DNA from: Hepsetus odoe | Taxonomy: Eukaryota; Chordata; Actinopteri; Characiformes; Hepsetidae | Direction: 5' to 3' | Length of the DNA: 64,000 nucleotides | NCBI GenBank assembly: GCA_017165825.1 | Contig: CM029372.1 | Span: 26,034,655 to 26,098,654 of the forward strand | Part shown: piece by piece, positions 54,948-64,000 of the stretch | How positions within the stretch are numbered: position 1 is the stretch's first letter | Layout: every line of letters begins with the position of its first letter | Notes under the pieces: generated by a model | What the model was told of the DNA's origin: nothing | What the model saw: the letters and a program-made list of their open reading frames with translations, nothing else | Databases searched by the model: none | Program-made: the position numbers and the translations under genes

Positions 54948-55188
54948 GGGGCAGCGGTGGCCTAGTGGTTAGAGACTAGGCGCCTGGATCAAATCCCTTA
55001 GCAGTAGATTGCCCTGTGGTACCCTTGATCAAGGTACCGTCCCCATCACTGCTCCCTGGGTGCTTTAAATAGCTGCCCCTGCTGCACATGCTTGTGTGTT
55101 TGAGTAAATAGCAGAGGTGCAATTTCATTCTGGTTCACTGTGTGTTGTGCCGTGTAATCACAATGAACAGTCACTTTCACTTTCACTC
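54948..55188 (+). repeat. SINE family A, full length
   Basis: 'ggggcagcggtggcctagtgg' head. B box damaged ('ggatcaaatccc'). Tail 'gtcactttcactttcactct'. Confidence 0.93.
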
Positions 55189-55617
55189 TGGGAAATGTTC
55201 TGCACTGTTCTGTGCTGCGGTGTGTGTGGTTGGCCAGCTAGCTTTTGCAGCTAATTATTCATTTTCTCTGGCTGCCCACCAAGTGCTGAACCTTTCTTCC
55301 ATGAGTGTGTGTTTCCCCAATTAAAAGGTTTCCTCTTCGTTGATATTGTTGCAGCCCTGAGCAGAGGTTTCATGACTTTTCACGCTCTACATTTCAACCC
55401 AAATATCTGTATTTTTTATTCATTACCGTGTTAGAATAGATTTCTTTTTTTGTGTTTTTCTGCTTTGAAGTGAACCCTTTGTTATTTTTATATTAAACCA
55501 CCTTCCTAACATTGAGACCCATTTCAGCTTAAATGGACAAAAATATAGAAAAGACGTCCCTCTGTGTGTCCATTGATGCAGGACAGACACAAGGAGATGT
55601 AAGAGAGAGGACAGGGA
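55189..55617. other. No gene recognised
   Basis: 55,518-55,540 ('cccatttcagcttaaatgga') matches the sequence found before the SINE at 30.87 kb. Confidence 0.45.
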
Positions 55618-55850
55618 GAGTTTGGTCACAGGATTGGAAGATTGTGGGTTCAAACTCCTTACCAGTAGGTTGCCCTGAGGTACCCTTGAGCAAGGTACCG
55701 TCCCCGCCACTGCTCCCTGGGCGCTTTCAAAGCTGCCCCCTGCTGCATGGTGTTGGCATGGGTTCAATGCAGAGGTCCAATTTCATTGTGGTTCACTGTG
55801 TGCTGTGCTGTGACCTCACAATGACAAGAATAGTCACTTTCACTTTCAGC
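55618..55850 (+). repeat. SINE family A, head partly replaced
   Basis: 'gtgggttcaaactccttacc', 'acccttgagcaaggtaccg', 'gctttcaaagctgccccc' and 'gtcactttcactttcagc'. This subtype ('gcgctttcaatagctgcc') is shared with the copy at 62.83 kb. Confidence 0.9.
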
Positions 55851-55892
55851 ACAAACAGACGCTACAAACGTCCTTCAGAGGAGACACGTCTC

Positions 55893-56100
55893 ATTTTATA
55901 CTCTCAGTACATTCCTGTACTTTTTACTTTATACTCTCAGTACATTCCTGTACTTTTTACTTTATACTTTCAGTACATTCCTGTACCTTTTACATTTCTA
56001 CCCTGAGCACACCCCTGCACATTTTACTTTCATGCTTTGAGGACTTTCCTGTACTCTTTACTTTTATTCTTCTTATAGTACATTTCTATACTTTATTTAA
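55893..56100 (-). repeat. Minisatellite, about 33 bp, reverse copy of the 25.3 kb array
   Basis: 'ctcagtacattcctgtactt' plus 'tttactttatac' occurs three times cleanly (to 55,990) and then decays to 56,100. Confidence 0.9.
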
Positions 56101-56122
56101 AATGTATGAACCAGTACATCTG

Positions 56123-57809
56123 CTACACCACCTGCATGTCCTCTCTCACCACATCAATGAACCTCTTCTTTCCTGGCAGCTCCATCCTCAACATCCTCCT
56201 TCCAATATAATCCTCGTCTCTCCTCTGGACATGTCCAAACCAACGCAACCTTGCTTCTCTAACCTTGCCTCCAAGACGTCTAACCTGAGCTGTCCCTCTA
56301 ATATACTCATTTCTAATCCTGTCCATCCTCGTCACACCCAGCGAACATCTCAGCATCTTTAACTCTGACACCTCCAGCTCCGCCTCCTGTCTTTTCGTCA
56401 GTGCCACCGTCTCCAACCCGTACAACATAGCTGGTCTCACCACTGTCCTGTAAAACTTCCCTTTTACTCTCGCTGGTACCCGTCTGTCACAGATCACTTC
56501 ATCCACTCTTCTCCACCCATTCCAACCTGCCTGCACTCTCTTCTTCACTTCTCTTCCACACTCGCCGTTACTCTGAACTGTTGATCCCAAGTATTTAAAC
56601 TCCTCCATCTTTATCACCTCTACTCCCTCCATCCTAACCACTCCACTTTCCTCCCTTTTGTTCACACTCATGTATTCTGTCTTTGTCCTACTAACTTTCA
56701 TTCCTCTCCTCTCTAGAGCAGATCTCCATCTCTCCAGGTTCTCCTCAAGCTGCTCCCTACTCTCACAATATCATCAGCAAACATCATTGTCCATGGGGAC
56801 TCCTGTCTAACCTCGTCCATCAACCTGTCCGTTACTATTGCAAAGAAGAATGGGCTCAGTGCTGATCCTTGATATTATCCAGCCTCTTCCTTAAATGCAT
56901 CTGTCACTCCAACCACAGATGGTACCACTCTCACACTGCCCTCATGCATATTCTGAACTACTCTCACATACTTCTCTGTAACACCAGACTTCCTCATTCA
57001 AAACCACAACTCCTCTCTAGGCACCCTGTCATCTGCTTTCTCCAAGTCCACACAGGCACAGTGCAGCTCCTTCTGACCTTCTTTGTACTTCTCCATCAAC
57101 ACCCTCAGAGCGAACATTACATCTGTAGTGAAGTGAAAGTGACTACTCTTGTCGTCATGAACCACAGCACAGCACAATACAACGAAATTGAACCTCTGCG
57201 TTTGAAAGCACCCATGGCGCAGTGGTGGGGACAGTACCTTGCATAAGGGTACTTCCATCTGCTCAACACGCTCTGTTCACCTGTGAGTACGTTTCCATTT
57301 CTATCTTTAATCACCCTGACCTGTAGCACATCTTTCCCAGATCTGTCTCTCTGTCTAGCCAATCGGTAAAGGTCCTTTTCTCCCTCTTTACTGTCCAACC
57401 TCTCATACAATTCACCAAACACCTTATCTTTGGCCTTCACCACTGCTTTCTTCACCCTGCTGTTCATCTCCTTATACACCTGTCTACTTTCTTCATCTCT
57501 CTGTATGTCCCATGTCTTCTTTGCCTCCCTCTTCTTTTGAATACACTCCTGGACTTCTTGGTAGAACAGTTTAAACCCCCCTCCAGTACACCTGGCCTTA
57601 CTACCCTTCCATCTAGTCTCTTGCACACACAAAATGTCAACCTTCCTTCTCTCCATCATATCAGCTAATTCTCTACCTTTACCAGTCATGCTGCCAACAT
57701 TCAAAGTCCCTACCCTCACTTCCACTCTCCTCTCCTTTCCTTCTTTCTCTCCTCCTCCCTCTGGACATGCCTTCCTCCTCTTCTTCTTCTTTGGCCAACA
57801 GTTGTCCAA
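56123..57809 (-). pseudogene. RTE LINE ORF remnant
   Basis: The minus-strand frame 57117-57809 starts MDNCWPKKKKRRKACPEG, then 'VRVGTLNVGSMTGKGREL', 'DILCVQETRWKG' (endonuclease motif with the catalytic Glu) and '[18 protein letters not shown]'. In that last piece the endonuclease beginning is fused directly to the linker that follows it in intact copies, so the core is deleted in frame. The linker (VFGELYERLDSKEGEK) runs to 'SVLSRWK', where the SINE starts. On the far side the RT resumes at 'TDVMFALRVLMEKY' but is broken. The last piece (56123-56701) reads RTKTEYMSVNKREESGVVRM, KMEEFKYLGSTVQS and MELPGKKRF. Dead copy. Confidence 0.9.
57128..57254 (-). repeat. SINE family A fragment at an RTE deletion junction
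   Basis: 'gtgaaagtgactactcttgt' to 'ggtggggacagtaccttgc' then 'ataagggtacttcc'. Only the 3' half of the SINE is present, and the RTE sequence on its two sides is not contiguous. Confidence 0.88.
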
Positions 57810-58025
57810 TTTCCACCAGCACCCTGTAGGCTAACAGCACTGATGGAGGTCGTTGTTAACCCGGGCCTCGACCGATCCGGTATGGAATTCTGTATCGTTG
57901 TCCGCATATTGATTTGGCAAAGTTTTACACCGGACGCCCTTCCTGACGTAACCCTCCCCATTTACCTAGCCTTGGGACTGGCACGAAGAATAACACTGGC
58001 TTGTCCATCCCTAGTGGCTGGGTTA

Positions 58026-58824
58026 ACAACAATATAAATAATAAGACATAATAAATGAATAAATGACAGTGTGGTACAGTATGTAGAAACTTGACAATGG
58101 AACTGTACATTTAGACTTTGACAATATGTCCAGTGTTATACATAAAAGTTATAATAACAATAGAGCTGGTAACTTGTTCCTACAACTGATGGTTCATCTA
58201 CTCTAAAGCAACCTCTATAAATGTTCCTGCTATTGCCTGATTATGGACCATGTTTGGCAGCCTACTGATGTCCAGGTTTGCTTCAAGGATCTTGATCTTT
58301 GGAGCTGACTACACTTTGCACAAGTACCCACTCCAGCAGGAAGCCACTGACTAATATAAAGAGACGTTGTTTTATGTGTTACTTTATAACTGGCCGTGCC
58401 CCAACTGTCCTCTCTTTCTATAAGATACGCATCCTACTTATCATGCTATACACAGAGCAGAAAGTGCGAGAGTTCAAAGGACATTCTGAAGATGAATTTA
58501 TCTGTTTTACAAGCCATAAAGTGGTAGAGTAGTGGTAGGTAAAATCAGTTATTAACCAAGAGTCATATATATATATATATATAACCAATGTGGTGCTCTA
58601 CATCAACAAAAATATTGGGACATCTGTCCACTACACCTACAAAACTTTTTTGACTTCCTATTCTAAATCCATAGGCATCAGTAGCTTACACTCTTTCCAA
58701 AAGATTTCAGAGTGTAGTCATTTTTTAAGTTAGGAACATCAATTTTTAAGTGACCATGTTCTGTTACAAGATCCTGACACTTCATGAATGAGTTCTTCTA
58801 CTTTGCGAGGAAGGAGCTTTCATG
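58026..58824. other. No gene recognised; small (AT)n at 58,565-58,582
   Basis: Unique, AT-rich DNA. Confidence 0.5.
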
Positions 58825-59138
58825 GCTGAATGGTGGTATAGTGTGTAGTGTTCTTGCCTCACAGCAAGAAGGTCCTGGGTTTGATTCCTGGACAGGATGA
58901 TCTGGGTCCTTCCTGTGTGGGGTGGATGTGTTCCGCCTGTGTCTGTTTCCTCCAGGAGCTCCAGGTTCCCCCCCACTGTCCAAAGACTGGAGATGATAAA
59001 TTAACTCCTAGATGTGAGTGTGTTTGGGGTGGACTGATGAAATATCTAGGGTGTTTCTCTGCCTTTTGCCCTGTAAAATCTGGGATAGACTCCAGCACCA
59101 GCTGTGACCCAAATCAGGACAAGCAGCCCTAAAAATGA
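58825..59138 (+). repeat. SINE family B, full length
   Basis: 'tgaatggtggtatagtgtgta' head, B box 'gggtttgattcctgg', 'tttcctccaggagctccagg', and 'aggacaagcagccctaaaaatgag' end. Confidence 0.88.
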
Positions 59139-59167
59139 GTGAGAAAAGAAATTTCATGAACTTAGTT

Positions 59168-59322
59168 AATGGAAAGGTGCACAGAGGAAATTCAGCCAGA
59201 CACAGGGAGAGCATGTCTACTCTAAACAGAGAGGACCGGGACCGTCTCATATGGGAATCAAACCCAGGACCTTCTCACTGTGAGGCAATAGCGCTACTCA
59301 CTATGCTACCATGTTGTCCGGA
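59168..59322 (-). repeat. SINE family B, 5' half, reverse
   Basis: 'gagcatgtctactctaaacag', 'gggaatcaaacccaggac' and 'gcgctactcactatgctacc'. It faces the preceding copy, 30 bp away. Confidence 0.85.
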
Positions 59323-59721
59323 AATTTCCTTCCTGCTAGATATTCAGTGACCCATTCTTTCACAAATGTGTGCAAATCTACTGCATGGCTCCCTGATTTG
59401 AATAATTTAGAGGATCAACCACTGAGCATAAAGGTGCTATATAAATATGTAATATTAGAGCTATGAGTGTGTAACATTATATGAGAAAGTCTTCCACACA
59501 AGGTACATTATTTTGTGCTCAGTGGACAAAATTATTTTGTGCTCAAGTGACAAAATGCTGGACCTCTCCCAACAATACAGGTAGTCCTGTATTTACAATG
59601 GGGTTACGTTCCGAAAATCAGATTGCAAGTCAGATCGATCATAAGTCACATAACCTAGCCTAAGGTACTGTATTTATAGCCTACTTAACCTAAGTCTAGA
59701 CTGCCCTGCTTCCAGGGTCGT
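59323..59721. other. Unique or old repeat DNA
   Basis: 59,578-59,660 ('acaggtagtcctgtatttac', 'cgatcataagtcac') resembles an interspersed element with 'gtagtcctcgacttacg' ends. The family was not identified. Confidence 0.35.
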
Positions 59722-59928
59722 TTGGAAGACATACTTGCTCAATGGGCTTATCAAAGAAATCACAAGACCATTGATCTCTATCGATCGCTAGCAAGACTGA
59801 GGCGTCTCACAAGACGGGAACTACCAGCATCCTGGCAGCCTTCCCACGTCTTGTATCGCATCATTCAGGATGCGGCCCACAGGAACGTTTGCATCTTGCG
59901 TCAACTTAAAAATCCACATCTGACATAA
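59722..59928 (+). other. Unassigned small open frame with coding-like composition
   Basis: 68 codons (MEDILAQWAYQRNHKTID…, basic stretch 'ARLRRLTRREL', end KNPHLT, stop). The frame is open upstream to about 59,704 and its GC content is higher than the surroundings. No domain was recognised. It may be an exon, a transposon ORF fragment or chance. Confidence 0.25.
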
Positions 59929-60017
59929 TTTTATAGAAATTCCAGTATCACTATCGTCATAGAAGTTGAACCATCAAAGGTCGGGAACATCTGTACAAGA
60001 AAGTCGCTTTCAATACA

Positions 60018-60215
60018 AGTGAAAGTGCCTATTCTTGTCATTGTGAAACCCAGCACAGAGAGAGCCACAACAAAATTCAACCACTGCAATTGCCCGGGGA
60101 GCAGTGACATGGACAGTACTTTGCTTAAGGGTACCTCAGGGCAACCTACTAGTCTGGGATTTGAACCCATGGCCTTCTGATCCTGGGGCCTAGTCCCTAA
60201 CCATTTGACCCATAC
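60018..60215 (-). repeat. SINE family A, reverse
   Basis: 'aagtgaaagtgcctattcttg', 'gatttgaacccatggcc', 'tgatcctggggcctagtcc'. Confidence 0.92.
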
Positions 60216-60357
60216 ACACACGTGCAACAGGGGGCAGATATAGAAAGCGCCCAGGGAGCAGTGATAGGAACAGTACCTCCTTTCACCTCAAGGGTACCTC
60301 AGGGCAACCTACTTATCTGGGATTTGAACCCAAAACCTGCCAATCGTGGGGCGTAGT
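60216..60357 (-). repeat. SINE family A, second tandem copy, reverse
   Basis: 'gtgcaacagggggcagatat', 'ctcaagggtacctcagggc', 'gatttgaacccaaaacc'. Its head is cut by the LINE that follows. Confidence 0.88.
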
Positions 60358-61640
60358 CCCCTTTGAAAGAGGGTAGAGTTTTAATTTCTCTAAAGTTCTG
60401 TGGAAGAGAGTTCCACAGCTTGGAGGCTGCAACCCTAAATGCCCTGGAGGACAGTCTGAATTGAGGGTCAGATGGCAGGTAGAAAGCTGAAGATGGCTGG
60501 AGATGTACTGAACAGGGAGCCAATGAAGGTTATACATTTAGCTGGGAGACTAATGAACAAAGCACTGCAATAACCGAGCCTTGAAGAAATAAATCCATGG
60601 ATAAGCATTTCTACTTCCTTTACGTTGAAAGTATGTGATGTTGCAGAGGTGATAAACGCTGTCTTAGACACGAAGTGGTTTCAAAGGTCAGAGCGGAATT
60701 AAACCGAACACCAAGGTTGGCTAAAGCGGCTGATGGTTTAATTACAGTGCCGTCTATAAGCAGGTTAAAGTTTCCATACGATGAGGTTATTGATGATTAA
60801 ATTAATATGAGATCAGTTTTGGCTATATTAAGCTTCAGGAAGATGGCGTTCATCCAGATCTTAAGGTCTTGAATGTAAGCAAAGAGGAAAGGTGGAGGAA
60901 TGGTACTAGGGGGTTTGCAGCTGATATAAATTTGGGTGTTGTCGGCGTAGCAGTGAAAATTGAGACCACGTTGGCAGATGTGTTGTCCTAAAGGTAGCAT
61001 ATAAATGGTAAAAAGGAGTGGTCCTAGAACCGATCCCTGTGGAATGCCACAAATAACAGAAGCCAAAGAGGATAGATGAACTGCTGTCCTTTTGAAAGAT
61101 TTGAACCCAACCAAGAGAAAGCAGAACCAGGGTTTCAGGAGAGAAGGAGCTCAAAGACCTTGTCAAAAGCAGAGCTAGGGTCGAGGAGGAGAAGAATGTT
61201 TAGAGCTCCAGTAGCAGCACATGAAAGGAGGTCATTGACTACCTTCAAAAGTGCCGACTCGGTACTATGCGATGGCGAAAACCAGACTGAAAACTTCCAT
61301 AAAGGTAATTAGTGACAAGATGGGATAGTAGCTGGGAAATGGCAACCCTTTCAAGAAGTTCTGCGATATAGGGCAGGTTTGGGATGGGTTACTAAAATCT
61401 GATGGACCAAGAGCAGGTTTTTTTTTTTGGACTGGAGTGACTGCAGCGGTTTTAACATCAGCTGGAACAAAGCCAGAAGCAGGAGATCTATTGATAAAGT
61501 GAGAGATGGGCTCAGCAATAGCAGGTATTAGTTGTTGTTTTTTTTAGGAGAGAGATGGGAACTGGATCTAACTGACAATAAGTTTGAGTTTTTAATTATA
61601 AGTGTCTCAGAAGATTGAAGGATGGATGAACAATGGTGGC
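60358..61640 (-). mobile_element. Jockey-group LINE (L2/CR1-like), reverse, 5'-truncated
   Basis: Different from the L2 at 32 kb. The minus strand carries RT fingers to C-terminus: 'FVPADVKTAAVTPV' near 61,450, 'GIPQGSVLGPLLFTIY', 'NFHCYADNTQIYI', then 'MLIHGFISSRLGYCSALF' and the C-terminal 'AFRVAASKLWNSLPQNFRE'. The frames are separated by many stops, and its 3' end abuts the SINE at 60,357. Confidence 0.88.
60370..61500 (-). pseudogene. L2/CR1-like reverse transcriptase remnant
   Basis: The longest frame (60797-61114, 105 codons) holds RT motif B (IPQGSVLGP) and motif C, where the catalytic pair reads 'YADN' instead of YADD. This substitution alone would abolish polymerisation. Two overlapping frames (60299-60523 and 60313-60537) both translate C-terminal phrases of the family (HWLPVQ and LWNSLPQ), showing a frameshift between them. 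Motif A is not readable. Inactive relic. Confidence 0.88.
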
Positions 61641-62024
61641 AGAGCAAATGTTTATAACTTAGTTTCTTCAGTTTAGCTTAAATACTGACAGCTGCTAAAG
61701 TAGTCACTAGTGGCAGGTTCAGAATTATAAAATCGGAAGGAATCATTCGAAGAAAACAGCTGCAAACAAGCTCATCCAGGAGTTTCTTTTTCATTCAAAG
61801 GAGAGCGTTTGAATAATTTGTTGTGTCCTCCAGATGTTTGAGCTCTTTCGGTGATGGTTGAATGAGAGTGGATGAAAACAATAACTGCATGAGGAACTTT
61901 TGAACACCCAACTGTGGGAAACAAAGTCTCTGCTGCTCACAAAAGCAAGAATGATCAACAAGAAGTAATGATTTTATTAAGCAAAGAACAAACATATCAA
62001 AAGAATCAAAGTGTTATTTCTCCT
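61641..62024. other. No gene recognised
   Basis: Unique-looking DNA. Confidence 0.5.
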
Positions 62025-62150
62025 CTTTGTCCTTCCTCTTCTCTTTCCCGGCAGCTCCTTGCTCAGTCCAACCTGAGCTGTCCTTCTAGTCAACTTTCAT
62101 CCTGTTTATCCTCGTCATTCCCAACGTAAATCTCAGCCTCTCACAGTCTT
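62025..62150 (-). mobile_element. RTE LINE fragment, very degenerate, reverse
   Basis: 'cctcttctctttcccggcagctcc', 'ccaacctgagctgtcc' and 'catcctgtttatcctcgtc' follow the order of the RTE C-terminal region with large gaps. Confidence 0.7.
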
Positions 62151-62560
62151 TCTCTGTTAAAATATGTCAAATGAATACTCAAATTAAGCTTTTCTAGGCA
62201 AAGACCCTGTAGATCTAGTGGTCCAATTAACCCATTAAGTTCAACCAGTGTTACTAACATGATGTCACCAAATTAAATACAAGTATTAACATACAGAACT
62301 GAGTTCAACAGCATGTAGTTCCCTGTAATATTTCTGAAGAGGGGAGTCTTTAGTTGCTCAGCCATTGATGATTACTGAACCCAATGTCCCGTTACAGCCC
62401 AGTAGCTGATCCCAGGCCTGTGAAGAGTTTCAATCAGTCACCCAGACTTGTTCAATTCAGCCACGATGAGCAGCAAGTAGAGCAAGGAGATTGGTTCTTT
62501 AAAATCTTTGATGTTTGTAACGCTTAGGAAGCAGCGTGTCCTTAACGAACCCAGTTACAG
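62151..62560. other. No gene recognised
   Basis: Unique-looking DNA. Confidence 0.5.
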
Positions 62561-62803
62561 GGGCAGAGGTGGCCTAGTGATTAGGGACCGGACTGCAGGA
62601 TCAGAAGATCATGGGTTCGAATCCCAGATCAGTAGGTTGCCCTGAGGTACCCTTGAGCAGGGTACCGTCCCCATCACTGCTTCCCAGGCACTTTAAATTG
62701 CTGCTGCACGGTGTGTGTGGGTGAAAAGCAGAGGCTGAATTTTGATGTGTCTCACTGTGTGCTATGCCGTGTTCCACAATGGAAATCAGTCACTTTCACT
62801 TTA
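62561..62803 (+). repeat. tRNA-derived SINE family A, reference full-length copy
   Basis: The RNA polymerase III A box lies in 'gtggcctagtgattaggg' and the B box in 'gggttcgaatcccaga'. The body follows ('agtaggttgccctgaggtac', 'ccttgagcagggtaccgtcc', 'ggtgtgtgtgggtgaaaagc'). The end is 'agtcactttcactttac'. About 22 copies or pieces of this roughly 240 bp family occur in the window in both orientations. The tail does not match the 3' ends of the RTE or L2 elements seen here, so its partner LINE is not evident. Confidence 0.95.
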
Positions 62804-62832
62804 CAAACTGTTTCTTATTTATCTTCTTTTTA

Positions 62833-63091
62833 CAGCGGTGGCCTAGTGGTGAGCGAGTTGCCCCCACATCAGAAGATTGTGGGTTCGATTACCTCACCAG
62901 TAGGTTGCCCTGAGGTACCCTTGAGCAAGGTAGCGTCCCCGTCACTGCTCCCCGGGCGCTTTCAATAGCTGCCCACTGCTGCACGGTGTTTGAATGCATG
63001 GGTTAAATGCAGAGGTCCAATTTCGTTGTGGTTCACTGTGCTGTGCTGTGACCTCGCAATGACGAGGGTCGTCACTTTCACTTTCCCTTTC
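62833..63091 (+). repeat. SINE family A, second subtype, 30 bp behind the previous copy
   Basis: Head 'cagcggtggcctagtggtga', 'gggttcgattacctcacc', and the subtype marker 'gcgctttcaatagctgcc' as at 55.7 kb. Confidence 0.95.
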
Positions 63092-63469
63092 AATTAATGG
63101 CTTCCCAAACCTGTCGACTTCGTTCAGTTTTAAGTATTTCAATGAGGAAGTGTAATCCTAGTCATGAATGAAACAATGTGTGTCAGGAGTTCTGATGGCC
63201 TGCAGTTTGAAGCTGCTGCAGAGCTGAAGCGGATGCTTCCGAACCTTTTTCGAGATGGCAGCAGAGAAAAGAGACCAAGCAAGGGTGGGAATGGTCTTCC
63301 ACAATGTTGCCGGCCCTGCTGAAGCGGTGTTTTCCGTTAAAATGTCTTTTACGGAAAGTATAGGAGTGCTAATGATCTTCTGCTCTTATATTTATAAAAC
63401 TAACCATAAATATGCCTGGAGTCAAAGATGGGACAGTCAAGCACCTTTTCAGAAATACTGTGCTCACTT
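63092..63469. other. No gene recognised
   Basis: The frame 63255-63482 has no domain. Unique-looking DNA. Confidence 0.5.
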
Positions 63470-63668
63470 AAGTGAAAGTTAAAAAAATAGTGGGAGTGGC
63501 TATTTGTCATTTTGAGCACACAGCACACAGTCCTGTCCAAATCCAGTGCCAATGGAGCAGTGATGTGTACAGTACCTTGCTCCTCAGAGCAACCTGCTGA
63601 TCTGGGATTCGAACCCACGACCTCCCGATCCTCAGGCCTCAGCCCTAAATACTAGACCACCGCTAAAT
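63470..63668 (-). repeat. SINE family A, reverse, with internal deletion
   Basis: 'aagtgaaagttaaaaaaatag' end, 'cagtaccttgctcctcagag' with the 'aagggtac' part missing, 'gggattcgaacccacgac' and 'tagaccaccgct'. Confidence 0.9.
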
Positions 63669-64000
63669 GCCACAATGTATGTTTCAGGGACAGAAATGTT
63701 GCTGTTTTCATGAACGCTGATTAGAACCGATGCACATGGGACTATTATCTTGAGAATCCTCAAACAACTGGATGATTTGGAGCCTGTACTGTGGAAAGTG
63801 TGGAGTGAATTTCTCATTTGAGTGTCTTTTGATGTGTTAAAACTTGATAAAGTGTATCGAAGCCCAGTTTGGCAAATGTTGAAATCGACCAATGACATGT
63901 GGTGTTGCTGCCACCTACTGGCCGGAAGAAAAACCTCACAGGAATGGGGTGAAGCTGCTGCTCCACTTTCATGGTTGACACCGTTTCACGTTCTGCTCCC
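63669..64000. other. No gene recognised
   Basis: Unique-looking DNA to the end of the window. Confidence 0.5.

Larger units (their letters stand above)
56112..58025 (-). mobile_element. RTE-clade LINE, reverse, with 5' region, RT part and tail
   Basis: On the minus strand it starts at 58,025 (gttaacccagccactaggga), runs through the 5' region to about 57,790, then the start of the ORF. Two deletions are visible: endonuclease middle (about 57,560) and the segment between linker and RT. A SINE sits at the second one. The tail stops at 56,112 before the 3' end signal. Confidence 0.92.

Noticed and set aside
62561..62640. tRNA gene
   Set aside because: A and B boxes are present, but the body continues into the SINE family. 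No cloverleaf with a valid anticodon arm or acceptor stem is apparent.

Overview
The window reads as teleost fish nuclear DNA. It has introns, many tRNA-derived SINEs, RTE- and L2-type LINE fragments, Tc1-like transposons, long minisatellites and (TG)n/(GATA)n microsatellites. The exact species cannot be fixed from the sequence; the abundance of the SINE ending in repeated 'cactttc' would suit an otophysan fish (catfish, characin or relative), but that is a guess. There are no operons, CRISPR arrays or phage genes.

Only one host gene is well supported. It is a minus-strand beta-galactoside alpha-2,3-sialyltransferase of the ST3Gal1/2 group, spread over about 44,075-53,345. Six coding exons can be placed to the base, the reading phases agree, and they give a 311-residue type II Golgi enzyme with sialyl motifs L, S, III and VS. 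The striking point is the 43-nt fourth exon (46302-46344). It has the right length, phase and splice sites, but it lies on the PLUS strand between two minus-strand exons. Either a small inversion broke this gene or the assembly is inverted there. Joining exon 3 directly to exon 5 gives an immediate stop.

Layout: 1-2,097, mostly unique DNA with SINE remnants; 2,098-4,678, a 33-35 bp minisatellite; 6,320-9,215, a 46 bp minisatellite with a related degenerate flank; 12,003-12,612, a 42 bp minisatellite; 13,290-15,190, an RTE LINE lacking its polymerase core; 17,180-17,530, a 37 bp minisatellite; 18,170-19,430, Tc1 remnants; 20,875-21,235, a second 42 bp minisatellite sharing a 20 bp core with the one at 12 kb; 21,720-22,450, compound tetranucleotide repeats; 23,110-24,115, SINE, RTE and Tc1 pieces; 25,335-25,775, a 33 bp minisatellite; 25,880-29,580, an RTE element whose 5' region holds a small LTR retrotransposon; 32,283-34,690, an L2-type LINE with a 679-codon ORF joined to an RTE tail; 35,500-43,430, SINEs, RTE tails and a local duplication; 44,075-53,345, the sialyltransferase gene with repeats in its introns; 54,950-58,025, SINEs, a second copy of the 33 bp minisatellite and a minus-strand RTE element; 58,800-61,640, SINEs and a minus-strand L2-like LINE; 61,640-64,000, more SINEs.

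Transposons make up much of the window and are nearly all broken. Apart from the sialyltransferase, the long open frames are LINE relics or frames through tandem repeats.
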